64,000 nucleotides of DNA from Polynucleobacter sp. MWH-UH35A (lineage in GTDB: Bacteria; Pseudomonadota; Gammaproteobacteria; Burkholderiales; Burkholderiaceae), in contig NZ_CP061285.1 of assembly GCF_018687075.1 (NCBI RefSeq), positions 62,001 to 126,000 on the forward strand, read 5' to 3'. Shown here piece after piece: positions 20,167-31,341 of this stretch; position 1 is the stretch's first letter, and the number at the start of each line of letters is the position of its first letter. A program made the position numbers and the translations under genes. The notes beneath the pieces are model-generated. The model ran no database searches. It was not told the DNA's origin and was given only the letters and a program-made list of their open reading frames with translations.

Positions 20167-22503
20167 ATGGCCTTACCTCCAAAAGACAAGCCGCCGGTGA
20201 ACCAGCGTCCCATTCGTCCATCCGATAGACGTCCTCGGCAGACACGAGTTGAACCTGGCATACCCCGCAAGAATTCAAGCAATCCGCTAATTAAGGCTTT
20301 GTTGATTATTGGCGTGGTCTTTGCATTGGTGATTACCTTGCTGATGGGTTATGCATTCTTGGTGGCAAAACCGAATCTGCCTAAGATCTCTGCGTTAACT
20401 GACTACAACCCGAAAACTCCGTTGCGTATCTATACGGCTGACAAAGTCCTCATAGGGGAGTTTGGTGAGGAGCGCCGCAAGGTCATTCCGTTAAATGAAA
20501 TTCCGCAAAGCATGCGTAATGCTGTTTTAGCTATTGAGGATGATCGTTTCTATTCTCATGGTGGCGTGGACTATGTGGGCATATTGCGGGCTGCGGTAAC
20601 TAATTTGCGTGGACATCTTTCTCAAGGTGCGTCCACCATCACCATGCAAGTGGCGCGTAATTTCTTCCTGAGCAATGAAAAGACCTTTAGTCGAAAAATC
20701 TATGAGGTGCTGCTTGCCTGGGAGATTGAGTCTCAGCTTACTAAAGACAAGATTCTGGAAATTTATATGAATCAGATTTTCTTGGGGCAGCGGGCTTATG
20801 GCTTTTCTAGTGCGGCGCAGATTTACTTCGGCAAGGAGCTAAAAGACATCACAGTTGCCGAGTCAGCGATGCTGGCCGGCCTTCCTAAGGCACCATCGGC
20901 CTATAACCCTGTGAGTAATTTCCGTCGCGCAAAGATTCGTCAAGAGTACATTCTTCAGCGTATGCGCGATCTAGGCTACATCACTCCAGAAGAATATCAA
21001 AAGGCGATGATTGAAGAGCTGCATATTCGTGGTCTTGGTAATGAGTTTGCGGTACGTGCCGACTTCCCGGCGGAAATGGTTCGTCAATTACTCTTTGCTC
21101 AATATGGTGAGGCAATTTATTCACAGGGAATTGATGTTTACACAACAATTCTGAAGGCGGATCAAGACGCCGCTTATAAGGCAGTGCGCAAAGGTATTTT
21201 TGAATACGACTTACGTCATGCCTATCGTGGTCCAGATGGTTTTATTGATCTTCCAGAAGATCCTGTAAAACGCCAGCGTGCGATTGACGAAGCCTTGCTT
21301 GCATATCCACAATTAGACGACTTGCAATCTGGGGTTGTGCTTGATGTGAAACCAAAGGAGATGCAGGTCACGATCTCTACTGGCGACACCATCACTATTA
21401 AAGGTGAGGGCATGAAGTTGGCGGCAGCATCTATAACCGATAGCACTCAACCTAAAAAACGCTTGCGCCCGGGTGCAGTGGTGCGACTTCTGTCGGATGG
21501 TGGAGTTTGGAAGCTGGCCCAATTGCCACAAGTTGAGGCTGCTTTTGTCTCTATGAATCCAGAGACAGGCGCAATTCTTTCTTTGGTAGGCGGATTTGAT
21601 TTCCGTCGCAATCAGTTCAACCACGTGACGCAGGCCTTGCGTCAGCCTGGTTCTTCATTTAAACCATTTATCTACGCAGCCGCCATTGAAAAAGGTTTTA
21701 CACCCAGCACGATGGTGAACGATGCCCCTTTATCGATTGGTAGTATGGAAACAGGCAGTCAAGCCTGGGAGCCAAAAAACTACGATGGTAAATACGACGG
21801 CATGATGCGCTTGCGTAATGCTTTAGCAAAATCGAAGAACTTAGTTTCGGTTCGTATTATTCGCGCTATTGGACCTTCGTATGCACAAGAATATATTCAA
21901 CGTTTTGGCTTTGAGCCAGAAAAGCATCCACCTTATTTAACAATGGCTCTGGGCGCGGGTTCAGTTACACCATTACAGATGGCCTCTGCTTACAGCGTGT
22001 TTGCTAACGGCGGTTATCGCGTAGATCCGTTCTTAATTGACAAGATGGTCGATTCCAAAGGCACTGTGATGTTTGAAGCAAAACCTACGCGTGCTCGAGA
22101 GGATGCGCCACGCGTATTGGATGCACGCACTGCTTTTGTAATGGACAGCATGTTGCAAGAAGTAACAAAGACTGGAACCGCAGCTTCAGCACGCGGTAAG
22201 TTAGGTCGTAGTGATATTGCTGGTAAGACAGGCACAACCAATGATTCTCACGATGCATGGTTTGCTGGCTACAACCCCAAAGTGGTGGCTATCGCCTGGA
22301 TTGGCTTTGACAAGCCAGCAAGCTTGGGCGATCGTGAAACTGGTGGGGGCCTCGCATTGCCAATGTGGATTTCATACATGGGCACTGCACTAAAAGAGAT
22401 TCCACAGGAGGCGCGGGAAGTTCCAAGTGGAGTGACCCAAGTCGATGGCGACTGGTTTATTCCAGACTTCGCTAACAATGGTGGGGTACGCGAACTGCAA
22501 TAG
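20167..22503 (+). CDS. mrcA: Penicillin-binding protein 1A (bifunctional murein synthase)
   Basis: Class A PBP that polymerises lipid II and cross-links peptidoglycan in the periplasm. The 778 aa: a short Pro/Arg-rich cytoplasmic tail, one membrane helix (residues about 40-60), a GT51 domain (EDDRFYSHGGVDYVGILRA, then GASTITMQVARNFFL), an ODP/OB-like insert, and a transpeptidase domain with Ser496-Ser-Phe-Lys499 (SxxK), SKN (AKSKNLVSV) and Lys687-Thr-Gly689 (AGKTGTTND). All catalytic motifs are intact. It is divergent from the pil remnant and followed after 12 nt by a transposase gene. Confidence 0.97.
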   Translation: MALPPKDKPPVNQRPIRPSDRRPRQTRVEPGIPRKNSSNPLIKALLIIGVVFALVITLLMGYAFLVAKPNLPKISALTDYNPKTPLRIYTADKVLIGEFGEERRKVIPLNEIPQSMRNAVLAIEDDRFYSHGGVDYVGILRAAVTNLRGHLSQGASTITMQVARNFFLSNEKTFSRKIYEVLLAWEIESQLTKDKILEIYMNQIFLGQRAYGFSSAAQIYFGKELKDITVAESAMLAGLPKAPSAYNPVSNFRRAKIRQEYILQRMRDLGYITPEEYQKAMIEELHIRGLGNEFAVRADFPAEMVRQLLFAQYGEAIYSQGIDVYTTILKADQDAAYKAVRKGIFEYDLRHAYRGPDGFIDLPEDPVKRQRAIDEALLAYPQLDDLQSGVVLDVKPKEMQVTISTGDTITIKGEGMKLAAASITDSTQPKKRLRPGAVVRLLSDGGVWKLAQLPQVEAAFVSMNPETGAILSLVGGFDFRRNQFNHVTQALRQPGSSFKPFIYAAAIEKGFTPSTMVNDAPLSIGSMETGSQAWEPKNYDGKYDGMMRLRNALAKSKNLVSVRIIRAIGPSYAQEYIQRFGFEPEKHPPYLTMALGAGSVTPLQMASAYSVFANGGYRVDPFLIDKMVDSKGTVMFEAKPTRAREDAPRVLDARTAFVMDSMLQEVTKTGTAASARGKLGRSDIAGKTGTTNDSHDAWFAGYNPKVVAIAWIGFDKPASLGDRETGGGLALPMWISYMGTALKEIPQEAREVPSGVTQVDGDWFIPDFANNGGVRELQ

Positions 22504-22515
22504 TTCGTATTCAAC

Positions 22516-23220
22516 ATGGCACGGCAAGCCCGCACAGTAATACCTGGCCAAGCAATGCATGTGATGGTACGCGGCAATAATCGTGAAACCATTTTCTTTA
22601 CTAATGATGATCGCCGCATATATTTAGATTGGTTGCGAGAAGCCGCAAGGCAATTTGGATGTGCAGTGCATGCTTTTGCATTGATGCCAAATCATTTGCA
22701 TCTATTGATGACACCCCAAAATGAAGATTCGCTTGCTAAGACAATGCAATCCTTAGGGCGTCGTTTTGCGCAATACTTTAATCAACAGCATCGTCGCTCT
22801 GGAACCATTTGGGAAGGACGTTATCGCTCCTCTTTAATTGACCCTGATTATTTTTTGCGTTGCCAGCGCTATATAGAGCTCAATCCGGTTAGGGCTGGAT
22901 ACGAATCCAACCCTCAGAGCTCTACTTGGACTAGTTTTGCGACGCATATTGGGGGCAAGGCTGAACCCTGGCTTGTGGATCATCCGCATTTTTGGAAGTT
23001 AGGTAATACGCCATTTGAGAGACAGATGAGTTGGTCTAACTTTGTGAAAGAGGGTGCGCCGCATTGGGAAGATCGTCAAATTACAGAAGCACTCCTTCGC
23101 TCTAAACCTTGGGTGAGCGATATTTATGCGAAAAAGCTCTTTAAAGACACCCCTGAGCTAGTCCTAATCCGTCATCGTGGGCGCCCTAGAAAAATAAATT
23201 CTTTAAATTCAGTAGCTTAG
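22516..23220 (+). CDS. REP-associated tyrosine transposase (RAYT, Y1_Tnp family)
   Basis: Single-strand DNA transposase or nickase related to IS200/IS605 TnpA, normally single-copy and domesticated around REP palindromes. The 234 aa have the HUH motif as His60-Leu-His62 (MPNHLHLLM), the preceding strand HVMVRGNNRETIFF, and the catalytic tyrosine Tyr119 in RYIELNPVRAG. A C-terminal basic patch (RHRGRPRKI) may bind DNA. It begins 12 nt after mrcA and is followed by an inverted repeat that looks like its palindromic partner. All catalytic residues look intact. Confidence 0.92.
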   Translation: MARQARTVIPGQAMHVMVRGNNRETIFFTNDDRRIYLDWLREAARQFGCAVHAFALMPNHLHLLMTPQNEDSLAKTMQSLGRRFAQYFNQQHRRSGTIWEGRYRSSLIDPDYFLRCQRYIELNPVRAGYESNPQSSTWTSFATHIGGKAEPWLVDHPHFWKLGNTPFERQMSWSNFVKEGAPHWEDRQITEALLRSKPWVSDIYAKKLFKDTPELVLIRHRGRPRKINSLNSVA

Positions 23221-23266
23221 AGATATAAAACTTATTTTGGCATCCAGCCAAGGCGTTGAATATTTC

Positions 23267-23327
23267 GACTCTGTCCCCATATATAGAATTCATATTGGTG
23301 CGACATCTAAATAAATGGGACAGATTC
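23267..23327. repeat. Imperfect inverted repeat next to the RAYT gene
   Basis: GACTCTGTCCCCATAT (23267-23282) and AAATGGGACAGATTC (23313-23327) are imperfect inverted copies: reversed, the right arm reads GAATCTGTCCCATTT. About 30 nt separate the arms. Similar CTGTCCC...GGGACAG arms are often seen beside RAYT genes, so this is a likely REP/BIME-type target. It lies between the transposase stop and gltB. Confidence 0.65.
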
Positions 23328-23413
23328 ATTTTATTTCTATTGCATCGGTGTGGGTATTCACCTATATTGGATCCTCCAAAAGTACTCAGGCCATTGCGCC
23401 CCTCGGAAATACT

Positions 23414-26400
23414 ATGACTACAAACTTAAATTCAGATCTTCGCCCAATCGCTCAAGGTCTATATGACCCTAGTAATGAGCATGACGCATGCGGCGTAGGA
23501 TTCGTTGCACACATCAAAGGTAAGAAATCTCATGAGATCGTTTCTCAGGGATTAAAGATTCTTGAAAACTTAGATCACCGGGGAGCGGTTGGTGCCGATC
23601 CTTTGATGGGTGACGGTGCTGGCATCTTGATTCAGATTCCAGATACTTTGTATCGTGAAGAAATGGCCAAGCAAGGTGTGACCTTGCCACCCTTAGGTGA
23701 GTACGGCGTTGGTATGATTTTCTTGCCAAAAGAGCATGCGTCTCGTTTGGCATGTGAGCAAGAATTGGAGCGCACTGTCCGCTTAGAAGGTCAAGTAGTC
23801 TTAGGTTGGAGAGATGTTCCGGTAGATGTGAAATTACCGATGTCTCCAACGGTGCAAATGACAGAGCCATTTATTCGTCAAATTTTTATTGGGCGTGGCC
23901 GCGACATCATGACAACCGATGCGCTTGAGCGTAAGTTGTACGTGATTCGGAAGACAGCAAGTCATGCAATTCAAGATCTGCATCTTAAGCATGGCAAAGA
24001 ATATTTTGTTGCTTCAATGTCTGCTAGAACCATTGTTTACAAGGGTTTGCTGTTAGCTAACCAAGTTGGTGCTTATTACCAAGACTTGCAAGATAAACGC
24101 ACAGTTTCTGCGCTTGCATTAGTGCATCAACGTTTCTCTACCAACACTTTCCCTGCATGGGAATTGGCGCACCCTTACCGCATGATTGCGCATAACGGTG
24201 AGATCAATACTGTTAAAGGTAACGTTAATTGGGTGAATGCGCGTGAGGGTGCAATTAGCTCCCCAGTGCTTGGCGAAGATTTGCAAAAACTTTGGCCATT
24301 AATTTATCCAGGCCAATCAGACACTGCGTGTTTCGATAACTGTTTAGAGTTATTAGTAATGTCTGGCTACCCATTGGCGCAAGCCATGATGATGATGATT
24401 CCTGAAGCGTGGGAACAGCATGCCTTGATGGACGACAATCGTCGTGCCTTCTATGAATACCATGCAGCAATGATGGAGCCATGGGATGGTCCTGCTGCAA
24501 TGGCGTTTACTGATGGTCGTCAAATTGGCGCCACTTTGGATCGCAATGGTTTGCGTCCAGCACGTTATTACGTAACTGATGACGACCTCGTCATCATGGG
24601 TTCTGAGGCTGGTGTATTGCCAATTCCTGAAAGCAAGATCGTTCAAAAATGGCGTCTGCAACCAGGCAAGATGTTCATGATCGACATGGAGCAGGGTCGA
24701 ATCATTGATGACGTTGAGCTGAAGAACGCCGTTTCTAAGGCCAAGCCATACAAGAGCTGGATTGATGCGGTTCGCGTTAAGTTGGATGAGGTTGATGCCA
24801 GCAAAGCGGATTTGGTTGATGAGAAAACTACGATTCGTCCAGCAGCTAAATTATTAGATCGCCAACAGGCATTCGGTTACACGCAGGAAGACATTAAATT
24901 CCTGATGGCGCCGATGGCCATGAATGGTGAGGAGGCTATCGGCTCAATGGGTAATGACAGCCCATTGGCAGTTCTTTCTAATAAGAACAAGCCGCTCTAT
25001 AACTATTTCAAGCAATTATTTGCACAAGTTACCAATCCTCCAATCGATCCGATTCGCGAGAACATGGTGATGTCATTGGTTTCTTTCATTGGGCCTAAGC
25101 CGAATTTGTTAGACACTAATAACATTAACCCTCCAATGCGCTTGGAAGTCAGCCAGCCAATTTTGGATTTTGATGACATCACTAAGATTCGTCATATTGG
25201 TCACTACACCAATGGCAAGTTCCGTTCTTATGAATTGGATATCTGCTATCCAGCGTCATGGGGTAAGGCTGGCATTGAGGCTCGCTTGGCATCTTTGTGT
25301 GCTGAAGCTGCGGATGCGGTTCGTTCTGGTTACAACATTTTGATCGTGAGCGACCGTCAAGTTGATGAAAAGCATGTTGCAATCCCTGCGTTGTTGGCAA
25401 CTTCTGCAATTCATCAGCATTTAGTGCAAAAAGGTCTGCGTACTAGCGTTGGCTTAGTTGTAGAAACTGGCAGCGCCCGCGAGACGCATCACTTTGCACT
25501 CCTTGCTGGTTATGGTGCTGAAGCCGTTCATCCATACCTTGCAATGGAAACTTTGGCAGAGATGGCTAAAGGCTTGTCTGGCGATTTGTCTGCAGAAAAA
25601 GCAGTTAAGAACTTTGTCAAAGCAATTGGTAAGGGCTTACAAAAAGTGATGTCCAAGATGGGCATCTCTACTTACATGTCTTACACCGGCTCACAAATTT
25701 TTGAGGCGATTGGTTTAAACCGCGACATTATTGATCAGTACTTCAAAGGCACTCCATCCAATGTTGGTGGTATTGGTGTGTTTGAAGTAGCGGAAGAGGC
25801 GTTGCGCATGCATTCAGCTGCATTTGGTAATGACCCAGTGCTAACTAATATGCTCGATGCTGGTGGTGAGTATGCTTTCCGTATTCGTGGTGAAAACCAC
25901 ATGTGGACTCCCGATACGATTGCGAAGTTGCAGCACTCCACACGTATTGGTGCTGAGAAGGGTTATCAGACTTATAAAGAGTACGCCAACATCATCAATG
26001 ATCAAACTAAGCGTCAAATGACTTTGCGCGGTTTGTTTGAGTTTAAGATTGATCCAGCAAAAGCGATTCCATTAGACGAAGTTGAGCCTGCAAAAGAAAT
26101 CGTCAAACGCTTTGCAACCGGTGCGATGTCATTGGGCTCGATCTCCACAGAAGCGCATGCTACTTTGGCGATTGCAATGAACCGTATTGGCGGTAAGTCC
26201 AATACTGGTGAGGGCGGCGAAGATCCAAACCGTTATGTGAATGAACTCAAAGGCATTCCGATCAAGAAGGGTGAGTCTTTAGCCAGCATCTTGGGCAATG
26301 ACGTGGTTGAGGCAAATATTCCATTGCAAGATGGCGACTCATTACGTTCGAAGATTAAGCAAGTTGCTTCCGGTCGTTTTGGTGTAACTACTGAATATTT

Positions 26401-28159
26401 ACGTTCTGCAGATCAGATTCAGATCAAGATGGCACAAGGTGCTAAGCCTGGTGAAGGCGGTCAATTGCCTGGTGGTAAGGTCTCTGATTACATCGGTAAG
26501 TTGCGTTTTTCAGTGCCTGGTGTTGGCTTGATTTCTCCACCTCCGCACCATGATATTTACTCAATTGAAGATATCGCTCAGTTGATTCATGACTTGAAGA
26601 ACGTCAATCCAAAAGCGGACGTTTCTGTGAAGTTGGTTTCTGAAGTCGGTGTTGGCACAGTTGCTGCCGGTGTTGCGAAAGCAAAAGCAGATCACGTAGT
26701 GATCGCTGGCCATGATGGTGGTACTGGCGCATCCCCACTATCTTCAATCAAGCACGCTGGTTCCCCATGGGAGTTGGGCTTGGCAGAAACACAGCAAACC
26801 TTGGTTCTCAATGGTTTGCGTAGCCGCATTCGTGTTCAGGCTGACGGCCAAATGAAAACTGGTCGCGACGTAGTCATCGGTGCTTTGTTAGGTGCTGATG
26901 AGTTTGGTTTTGCAACAGCCCCATTGGTTGTTGAGGGTTGCATCATGATGCGTAAGTGTCATTTGAATACCTGTCCAGTAGGGGTTGCTACACAAGATCC
27001 TGAATTGCGTAAGAAATTCTCAGGTAAGCCAGAGCATGTTGTGAACTTCTTCTTCTTTATTGCTGAAGAGGCTCGCGAGATCATGGCGCAATTAGGCATC
27101 CGCAAATTTGATGACTTAATTGGTCGCGTTGATTTGTTAGATACCCGCAAAGGTATCGAGAACTGGAAAGTGCATGGTTTGGATTTCAGCAAGATCTTCG
27201 CTGAGCCAGAAGTTGCTGCCGAAGTTCCACGTTATCAAGTGTTGACCCAGGATCATGGTTTAACAAGCGCGCTCGACAATATCTTGATTGAGAAGAGTGA
27301 GCCGGCCTTAGAGCGTGGTGAGAAGGTTTCCTTCATTGTTCCAGTGAAGAATGTAAACCGCACTGTAGGTGCCATGCTTTCTGGCGAAGTGGCTCAACGT
27401 TATGGTCATGCAGGATTGCCGGATGACACTATCCACATTCAGTTGAATGGCACGGCTGGTCAAAGTTTTGCCGCATTCTTGGCGCGTGGTATCACTTTAG
27501 ATTTGGTTGGTGATGGCAATGACTATGTTGGTAAAGGCTTGTCTGGTGGTCGTGTGATTGTGCGTGCTCCTCATGAGTTCCGTGGCGATACAGCCAAGAA
27601 CATCATTGTGGGCAACACCGTTCTTTATGGTGCGATTGCAGGCGAATCGTTCTTTAATGGCGTAGCGGGCGAACGCTTCGCAGTGCGCAACTCTGGCGCC
27701 ACTACTGTTGTTGAAGGCACTGGTGACCACGGTTGCGAATACATGACCGGTGGCACCGTGGTCGTGTTGGGTTCAACAGGCCGTAACTTTGCAGCTGGTA
27801 TGAGCGGCGGTATTGCCTATGTTTATGACGAAGATGGTTTGTTCGACAAGCGTTGCAATACCAGCATGGCGACTTTGGAAAAAGTCCTACCTTCTGCTGA
27901 GCAGATTGCCAAGTTGCCGAAGTCTGAGTGGCACGCTCCTGTAGATGTGAAAGATGGCGGTGAGCGCTTAACCGACGAGCAAATCTTGAAGGGCTTGATT
28001 GAGCGTCATTTCCGCCACACTGGCTCTGAGCGCGCTAAAGCAATCTTGGCCGATTGGGAAAATTCCCGTGGTCGTTTTGTGAAAGTTCTCCCAACCGAGT
28101 ACAAACGTGCTCTCGGTGAGTTGTGGGAAAAGGCTCAAAACAAAACCGTTGCGGCATAA
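23414..28159 (+). CDS. gltB: Glutamate synthase (NADPH) large subunit
   Basis: Makes glutamate from glutamine and 2-oxoglutarate. ATG 23414 ([15 protein letters not shown]) gives 1581 aa; an open frame begins at 23315, but that extension comes from the inverted-repeat region and is not conserved. The class II amidotransferase nucleophile is Cys26 ([10 protein letters not shown]), exposed after propeptide removal. Seen further on: the FMN/2-oxoglutarate domain ([15 protein letters not shown]), a 3Fe-4S site with Cys1176, Cys1182 and Cys1187 ([12 protein letters not shown]), and the C-terminal glycine-rich beta-helix (GxxxG repeats). It is 47 nt upstream of gltD. Confidence 0.97.
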   Translation: MTTNLNSDLRPIAQGLYDPSNEHDACGVGFVAHIKGKKSHEIVSQGLKILENLDHRGAVGADPLMGDGAGILIQIPDTLYREEMAKQGVTLPPLGEYGVGMIFLPKEHASRLACEQELERTVRLEGQVVLGWRDVPVDVKLPMSPTVQMTEPFIRQIFIGRGRDIMTTDALERKLYVIRKTASHAIQDLHLKHGKEYFVASMSARTIVYKGLLLANQVGAYYQDLQDKRTVSALALVHQRFSTNTFPAWELAHPYRMIAHNGEINTVKGNVNWVNAREGAISSPVLGEDLQKLWPLIYPGQSDTACFDNCLELLVMSGYPLAQAMMMMIPEAWEQHALMDDNRRAFYEYHAAMMEPWDGPAAMAFTDGRQIGATLDRNGLRPARYYVTDDDLVIMGSEAGVLPIPESKIVQKWRLQPGKMFMIDMEQGRIIDDVELKNAVSKAKPYKSWIDAVRVKLDEVDASKADLVDEKTTIRPAAKLLDRQQAFGYTQEDIKFLMAPMAMNGEEAIGSMGNDSPLAVLSNKNKPLYNYFKQLFAQVTNPPIDPIRENMVMSLVSFIGPKPNLLDTNNINPPMRLEVSQPILDFDDITKIRHIGHYTNGKFRSYELDICYPASWGKAGIEARLASLCAEAADAVRSGYNILIVSDRQVDEKHVAIPALLATSAIHQHLVQKGLRTSVGLVVETGSARETHHFALLAGYGAEAVHPYLAMETLAEMAKGLSGDLSAEKAVKNFVKAIGKGLQKVMSKMGISTYMSYTGSQIFEAIGLNRDIIDQYFKGTPSNVGGIGVFEVAEEALRMHSAAFGNDPVLTNMLDAGGEYAFRIRGENHMWTPDTIAKLQHSTRIGAEKGYQTYKEYANIINDQTKRQMTLRGLFEFKIDPAKAIPLDEVEPAKEIVKRFATGAMSLGSISTEAHATLAIAMNRIGGKSNTGEGGEDPNRYVNELKGIPIKKGESLASILGNDVVEANIPLQDGDSLRSKIKQVASGRFGVTTEYLRSADQIQIKMAQGAKPGEGGQLPGGKVSDYIGKLRFSVPGVGLISPPPHHDIYSIEDIAQLIHDLKNVNPKADVSVKLVSEVGVGTVAAGVAKAKADHVVIAGHDGGTGASPLSSIKHAGSPWELGLAETQQTLVLNGLRSRIRVQADGQMKTGRDVVIGALLGADEFGFATAPLVVEGCIMMRKCHLNTCPVGVATQDPELRKKFSGKPEHVVNFFFFIAEEAREIMAQLGIRKFDDLIGRVDLLDTRKGIENWKVHGLDFSKIFAEPEVAAEVPRYQVLTQDHGLTSALDNILIEKSEPALERGEKVSFIVPVKNVNRTVGAMLSGEVAQRYGHAGLPDDTIHIQLNGTAGQSFAAFLARGITLDLVGDGNDYVGKGLSGGRVIVRAPHEFRGDTAKNIIVGNTVLYGAIAGESFFNGVAGERFAVRNSGATTVVEGTGDHGCEYMTGGTVVVLGSTGRNFAAGMSGGIAYVYDEDGLFDKRCNTSMATLEKVLPSAEQIAKLPKSEWHAPVDVKDGGERLTDEQILKGLIERHFRHTGSERAKAILADWENSRGRFVKVLPTEYKRALGELWEKAQNKTVAA

Positions 28160-28206
28160 GCCACTTAATCAATAAAGATATTAAGAAAAGATACTAAGGA
28201 TTCGAT

Positions 28207-29670
28207 ATGGGTAAGGTCACTGGATTTATGGAGTTTGAGCGCGTCGATGAAACATACGAAGCGCCGGTTAAACGTCTCCATCACTACAAAGAATTCGTTG
28301 CTGCTTTAACTGACGAAGAGGCTAAAGTTCAGGGCGCACGTTGTATGGACTGCGGTATCCCGTTCTGTAACAATGGCTGCCCAGTAAACAACATCATTCC
28401 TGATTTCAATGATTTGGTATTCCATAGTGATTGGAAGAATGCATTAGATGTTTTGCAATCCACCAACAACTTCCCAGAATTTACTGGCCGTATTTGTCCG
28501 GCTCCATGTGAAGCTGCGTGCACTTTGGGAATTAATAGCACTGCGGTTGGTATCAAGTCCATTGAGCATGCCATTATTGATAAGGGTTGGGAAAGTGGTT
28601 GGGTTAAGCCCCAGCCATCTAAAACTAAGACCGGCAAGAAAGTGGCGATTGTTGGTGGTGGACCTGCAGGTATGGCTGCTGCACAGCAATTGGCGCGTGT
28701 TGGCCATGATGTAACTGTGTTTGAGAAGAATGACCGCATTGGTGGCTTGCTCCGTTATGGAATTCCTGATTTCAAAATGGAAAAGTGGTTGATTGATCGT
28801 CGCGTTGAGCAGATGCAGGCTGAAGGCGTGAAATTTGAAACGGGCGTGTTTGTTGGTAAAGAGGCGATTGGTGCTGAAGTAAAAAATTACTCCAACAAGA
28901 CAGTTTCACCAGAACAGTTGATGAAAGACTTTGATGCAGTGGTCATTACTGGTGGCGCAGAGCAGCCCCGTGATTTGCCAGTCCCGGGTCGTGAGTTAGC
29001 TGGAGTGCACTTTGCATTGGAATTCCTGATCCCACAAAATAAAGAAAATGCTGGTGATTTTAAAAATGAAATTCGTGCAACCGATAAGCATGTAGTTGTT
29101 ATCGGTGGTGGCGATACAGGCTCTGACTGTGTAGGCACTTCAAACCGTCATGGCGCTACCAAGATCACTCAGTTTGAATTGCTCCCACAACCTCCAGAAG
29201 TAGAGAATAAGCCTTTGGTATGGCCCTATTGGCCAACAAAGTTGCGCACTTCTTCTTCTCATGAAGAAGGTTGTGATCGCGACTGGTCAGTAGGAACTAA
29301 GCGTTTTGAAGGTAAAAACGGCAAAGTTGAGAAGTTGATCGGTGTTCGTTTGGAGTGGAAAGACGGCAAGATGTCAGAAGTGCCAAACTCTGAATTTGAG
29401 ATCAAGGCAGATTTAGTGCTTTTGGCAATGGGCTTTGTATCCCCAGTTCAGCAGGTGCTCAATGCCTTTGGCGTTGAAAAAGATGCGCGCGGCAATGCTA
29501 AAGCGACTGTAGATGGTCAAAATGCCTATCAAACGAATGTTCCAAAGGTATTTGCAGCTGGAGATATGCGACGCGGACAGTCCTTGGTAGTTTGGGCGAT
29601 TCGTGAAGGCCGTCAATGTGCCCGTTCAGTAGACGAGTATTTAATGGGGTCTTCTGTTTTACCTCGATAA
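28207..29670 (+). CDS. gltD: Glutamate synthase (NADPH) small subunit
   Basis: FAD and 4Fe-4S protein that takes electrons from NADPH and passes them to GltB. The 487 aa show two N-terminal cysteine clusters ([14 protein letters not shown] and CPAPCEAAC), the FAD dinucleotide fold [15 protein letters not shown], the NADPH-binding fold [14 protein letters not shown], and the end [16 protein letters not shown]. It directly precedes mlaF by 10 nt, so gltBD and mla may share transcripts. Confidence 0.97.
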   Translation: MGKVTGFMEFERVDETYEAPVKRLHHYKEFVAALTDEEAKVQGARCMDCGIPFCNNGCPVNNIIPDFNDLVFHSDWKNALDVLQSTNNFPEFTGRICPAPCEAACTLGINSTAVGIKSIEHAIIDKGWESGWVKPQPSKTKTGKKVAIVGGGPAGMAAAQQLARVGHDVTVFEKNDRIGGLLRYGIPDFKMEKWLIDRRVEQMQAEGVKFETGVFVGKEAIGAEVKNYSNKTVSPEQLMKDFDAVVITGGAEQPRDLPVPGRELAGVHFALEFLIPQNKENAGDFKNEIRATDKHVVVIGGGDTGSDCVGTSNRHGATKITQFELLPQPPEVENKPLVWPYWPTKLRTSSSHEEGCDRDWSVGTKRFEGKNGKVEKLIGVRLEWKDGKMSEVPNSEFEIKADLVLLAMGFVSPVQQVLNAFGVEKDARGNAKATVDGQNAYQTNVPKVFAAGDMRRGQSLVVWAIREGRQCARSVDEYLMGSSVLPR

Positions 29671-29680
29671 TGTCGAGGAT

Positions 29681-30535
29681 ATGAACAGTGGTCAGCCAAA
29701 CTCCTTGGATGTAAGCAAGCAAGCTGCAGGAGAAGTTGTCGTCTCAATTAAAGACGTCAACTTTTCATATGCTCCTGGAGAGCGGCAGATTTTGTCCGGA
29801 CTCAATATGGAGTTTCGACGTGGCCAAGTAGTTGCGGTAATGGGTGGTTCGGGCTGCGGCAAGACCACCATTCTTCGCCTCATAGGCGGACAATATAACG
29901 CTCAATCTGGTCAAGTTCTGTTTGAGGGCCAAGATGTCGGCAAGATGAATAGTGCTGAGTTAATGGCTGCTCGTCGACGTATGGGTATGTTGTTTCAATT
30001 CGGCGCCTTGTTTACCGATCTAAGCGTTTTTGAAAACGTAGCTTTTCCATTGCGGGAACATACCGATCTCAGTGAAGAACTATTGCGTTCATTGGTGTTG
30101 ATGAAACTCAATGCAGTAGGTTTGCGCGGCGCGCGTGATTTAATGCCATCGCAAATTTCAGGCGGCATGGCAAGGCGTGTTGCGCTTGCAAGAGCGATTG
30201 CTTTGGATCCCCCGCTGATCATGTATGACGAGCCATTTGCTGGTCTGGACCCTATTTCGCTTGGTATTACTGCACGCTTGATTCGTGATCTGAATAATGC
30301 CCTGGGAGCCACGAGTTTATTGGTTACGCACGATGTTGAAGAGACTTTTGCCATCGCTGATTATGTTTATTTCATTGCGAATGGTCGCATTGGTGCCGAA
30401 GGAACTCCTGAAGAGTTAAGTCGCTCCACTGATCCGTTTGTCAGACAGTTTTTAGATGCGGCACCTGATGGGCCGGTGCCATTCCATTATCCAGGAACAA
30501 GTCTAGAAGAAGATTTTGGAGTGAGGGCACCATGA
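29681..30535 (+). CDS. mlaF: Mla phospholipid transporter, ATP-binding protein MlaF
   Basis: ATPase of the inner-membrane MlaFEDB complex, which moves phospholipids between inner and outer membrane. The 284 aa carry Walker A GGSGCGKTTI, Q-loop MLFQFGAL, signature SGGMARR, Walker B PLIMYDEPFAGLDP and the switch His (VTHDVEE). The first roughly 18 residues are extra and not conserved. AGGAT precedes the ATG. It overlaps mlaE by 4 nt. Confidence 0.95.
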   Translation: MNSGQPNSLDVSKQAAGEVVVSIKDVNFSYAPGERQILSGLNMEFRRGQVVAVMGGSGCGKTTILRLIGGQYNAQSGQVLFEGQDVGKMNSAELMAARRRMGMLFQFGALFTDLSVFENVAFPLREHTDLSEELLRSLVLMKLNAVGLRGARDLMPSQISGGMARRVALARAIALDPPLIMYDEPFAGLDPISLGITARLIRDLNNALGATSLLVTHDVEETFAIADYVYFIANGRIGAEGTPEELSRSTDPFVRQFLDAAPDGPVPFHYPGTSLEEDFGVRAP

Positions 30536-31320
30536 ATGCACTCCTAAATTTATTTGGCGACCTTGGATTTTTTGTGCGCCGTAATTTAAGCAGTCTTGGT
30601 TTGGCTGCACGCATGTTTGTGGCAGTGGTTGTGCGTTCAGGATTTCTACTCAAAAGACCCCGTTTGGTGATTGATCAGATTCTGTTTGTTGGTAATCACT
30701 CTTTTGTCATCATTGCAGTTTCCGGTTTGTTTGTGGGCTTTGTTTTAGGTTTGCAGGGCTATTACACCTTAAATCGTTATGGTTCAGAACAGGCGCTCGG
30801 CTTGTTGGTTGCTCTCTCATTAACCCGCGAGTTGGGTCCAGTAATTACTGCTTTATTGTTTGCGGGTAGAGCAGGCACATCTTTAACTGCTGAGATCGGA
30901 TTGATGAAGGCTGGGGAGCAATTGACTGCTATGGAGATGATGGCAGTTGATCCTTTGGGGCGTGTGATTGCACCACGACTCTGGGCAGGCATTATTTCCA
31001 TGCCAATTCTGGCAACGATCTTTACAGCAGTCGGTGTTTTAGGCGGCTATCTTGTGGGCGTCCCTCTTATTGGGGTGGATTCAGGGGCTTTTTGGTCCCA
31101 AATGCAGGGCGGAGTTGATCTGTTCTCTGACATTGGCAATGGCTTAATAAAAAGCATGGTGTTTGGTGTAGCGGTGACATTTATTGCCCTTTATCAGGGT
31201 TATGAATCAAAGCCGACTCCCGAAGGCGTTTCGCAGGCAACCACCCGTACGGTGGTGATCTCTTCTTTATCGGTCTTAGCATTGGATTTCTTGCTGACCG
31301 CGATGATGTTCTCAAATTAG
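30532..31320 (+). CDS. mlaE: Mla phospholipid transporter, permease MlaE
   Basis: Inner-membrane permease of the MlaE/YrbE family. The 262 aa have the family's interfacial N-terminal helix, then membrane segments including FVIIAVSGLFVGFVLGLQGY, the RELGPVITALLFAGRAGTSLTAEIG coupling region read in part, and the EGVSQATTRTVV C-terminal motif. ATGA overlap with mlaF and a 21-nt gap to mlaD place it firmly in the operon. Confidence 0.96.
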   Translation: MNALLNLFGDLGFFVRRNLSSLGLAARMFVAVVVRSGFLLKRPRLVIDQILFVGNHSFVIIAVSGLFVGFVLGLQGYYTLNRYGSEQALGLLVALSLTRELGPVITALLFAGRAGTSLTAEIGLMKAGEQLTAMEMMAVDPLGRVIAPRLWAGIISMPILATIFTAVGVLGGYLVGVPLIGVDSGAFWSQMQGGVDLFSDIGNGLIKSMVFGVAVTFIALYQGYESKPTPEGVSQATTRTVVISSLSVLALDFLLTAMMFSN

Positions 31321-31341
31321 AAAGAATAAACTGAGGCTCTT

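Noticed and set aside
23315-23413. N-terminal extension of gltB by 33 codons ([14 protein letters not shown])
   Set aside because: It begins inside the RAYT inverted repeat and carries no GltB features. ATG 23414 gives the family N-terminus with Cys26 in the expected place.
23221-23413. Glutamine or other riboswitch before gltB
   Set aside because: The gap holds the inverted repeat and little else. I saw no conserved riboswitch core.
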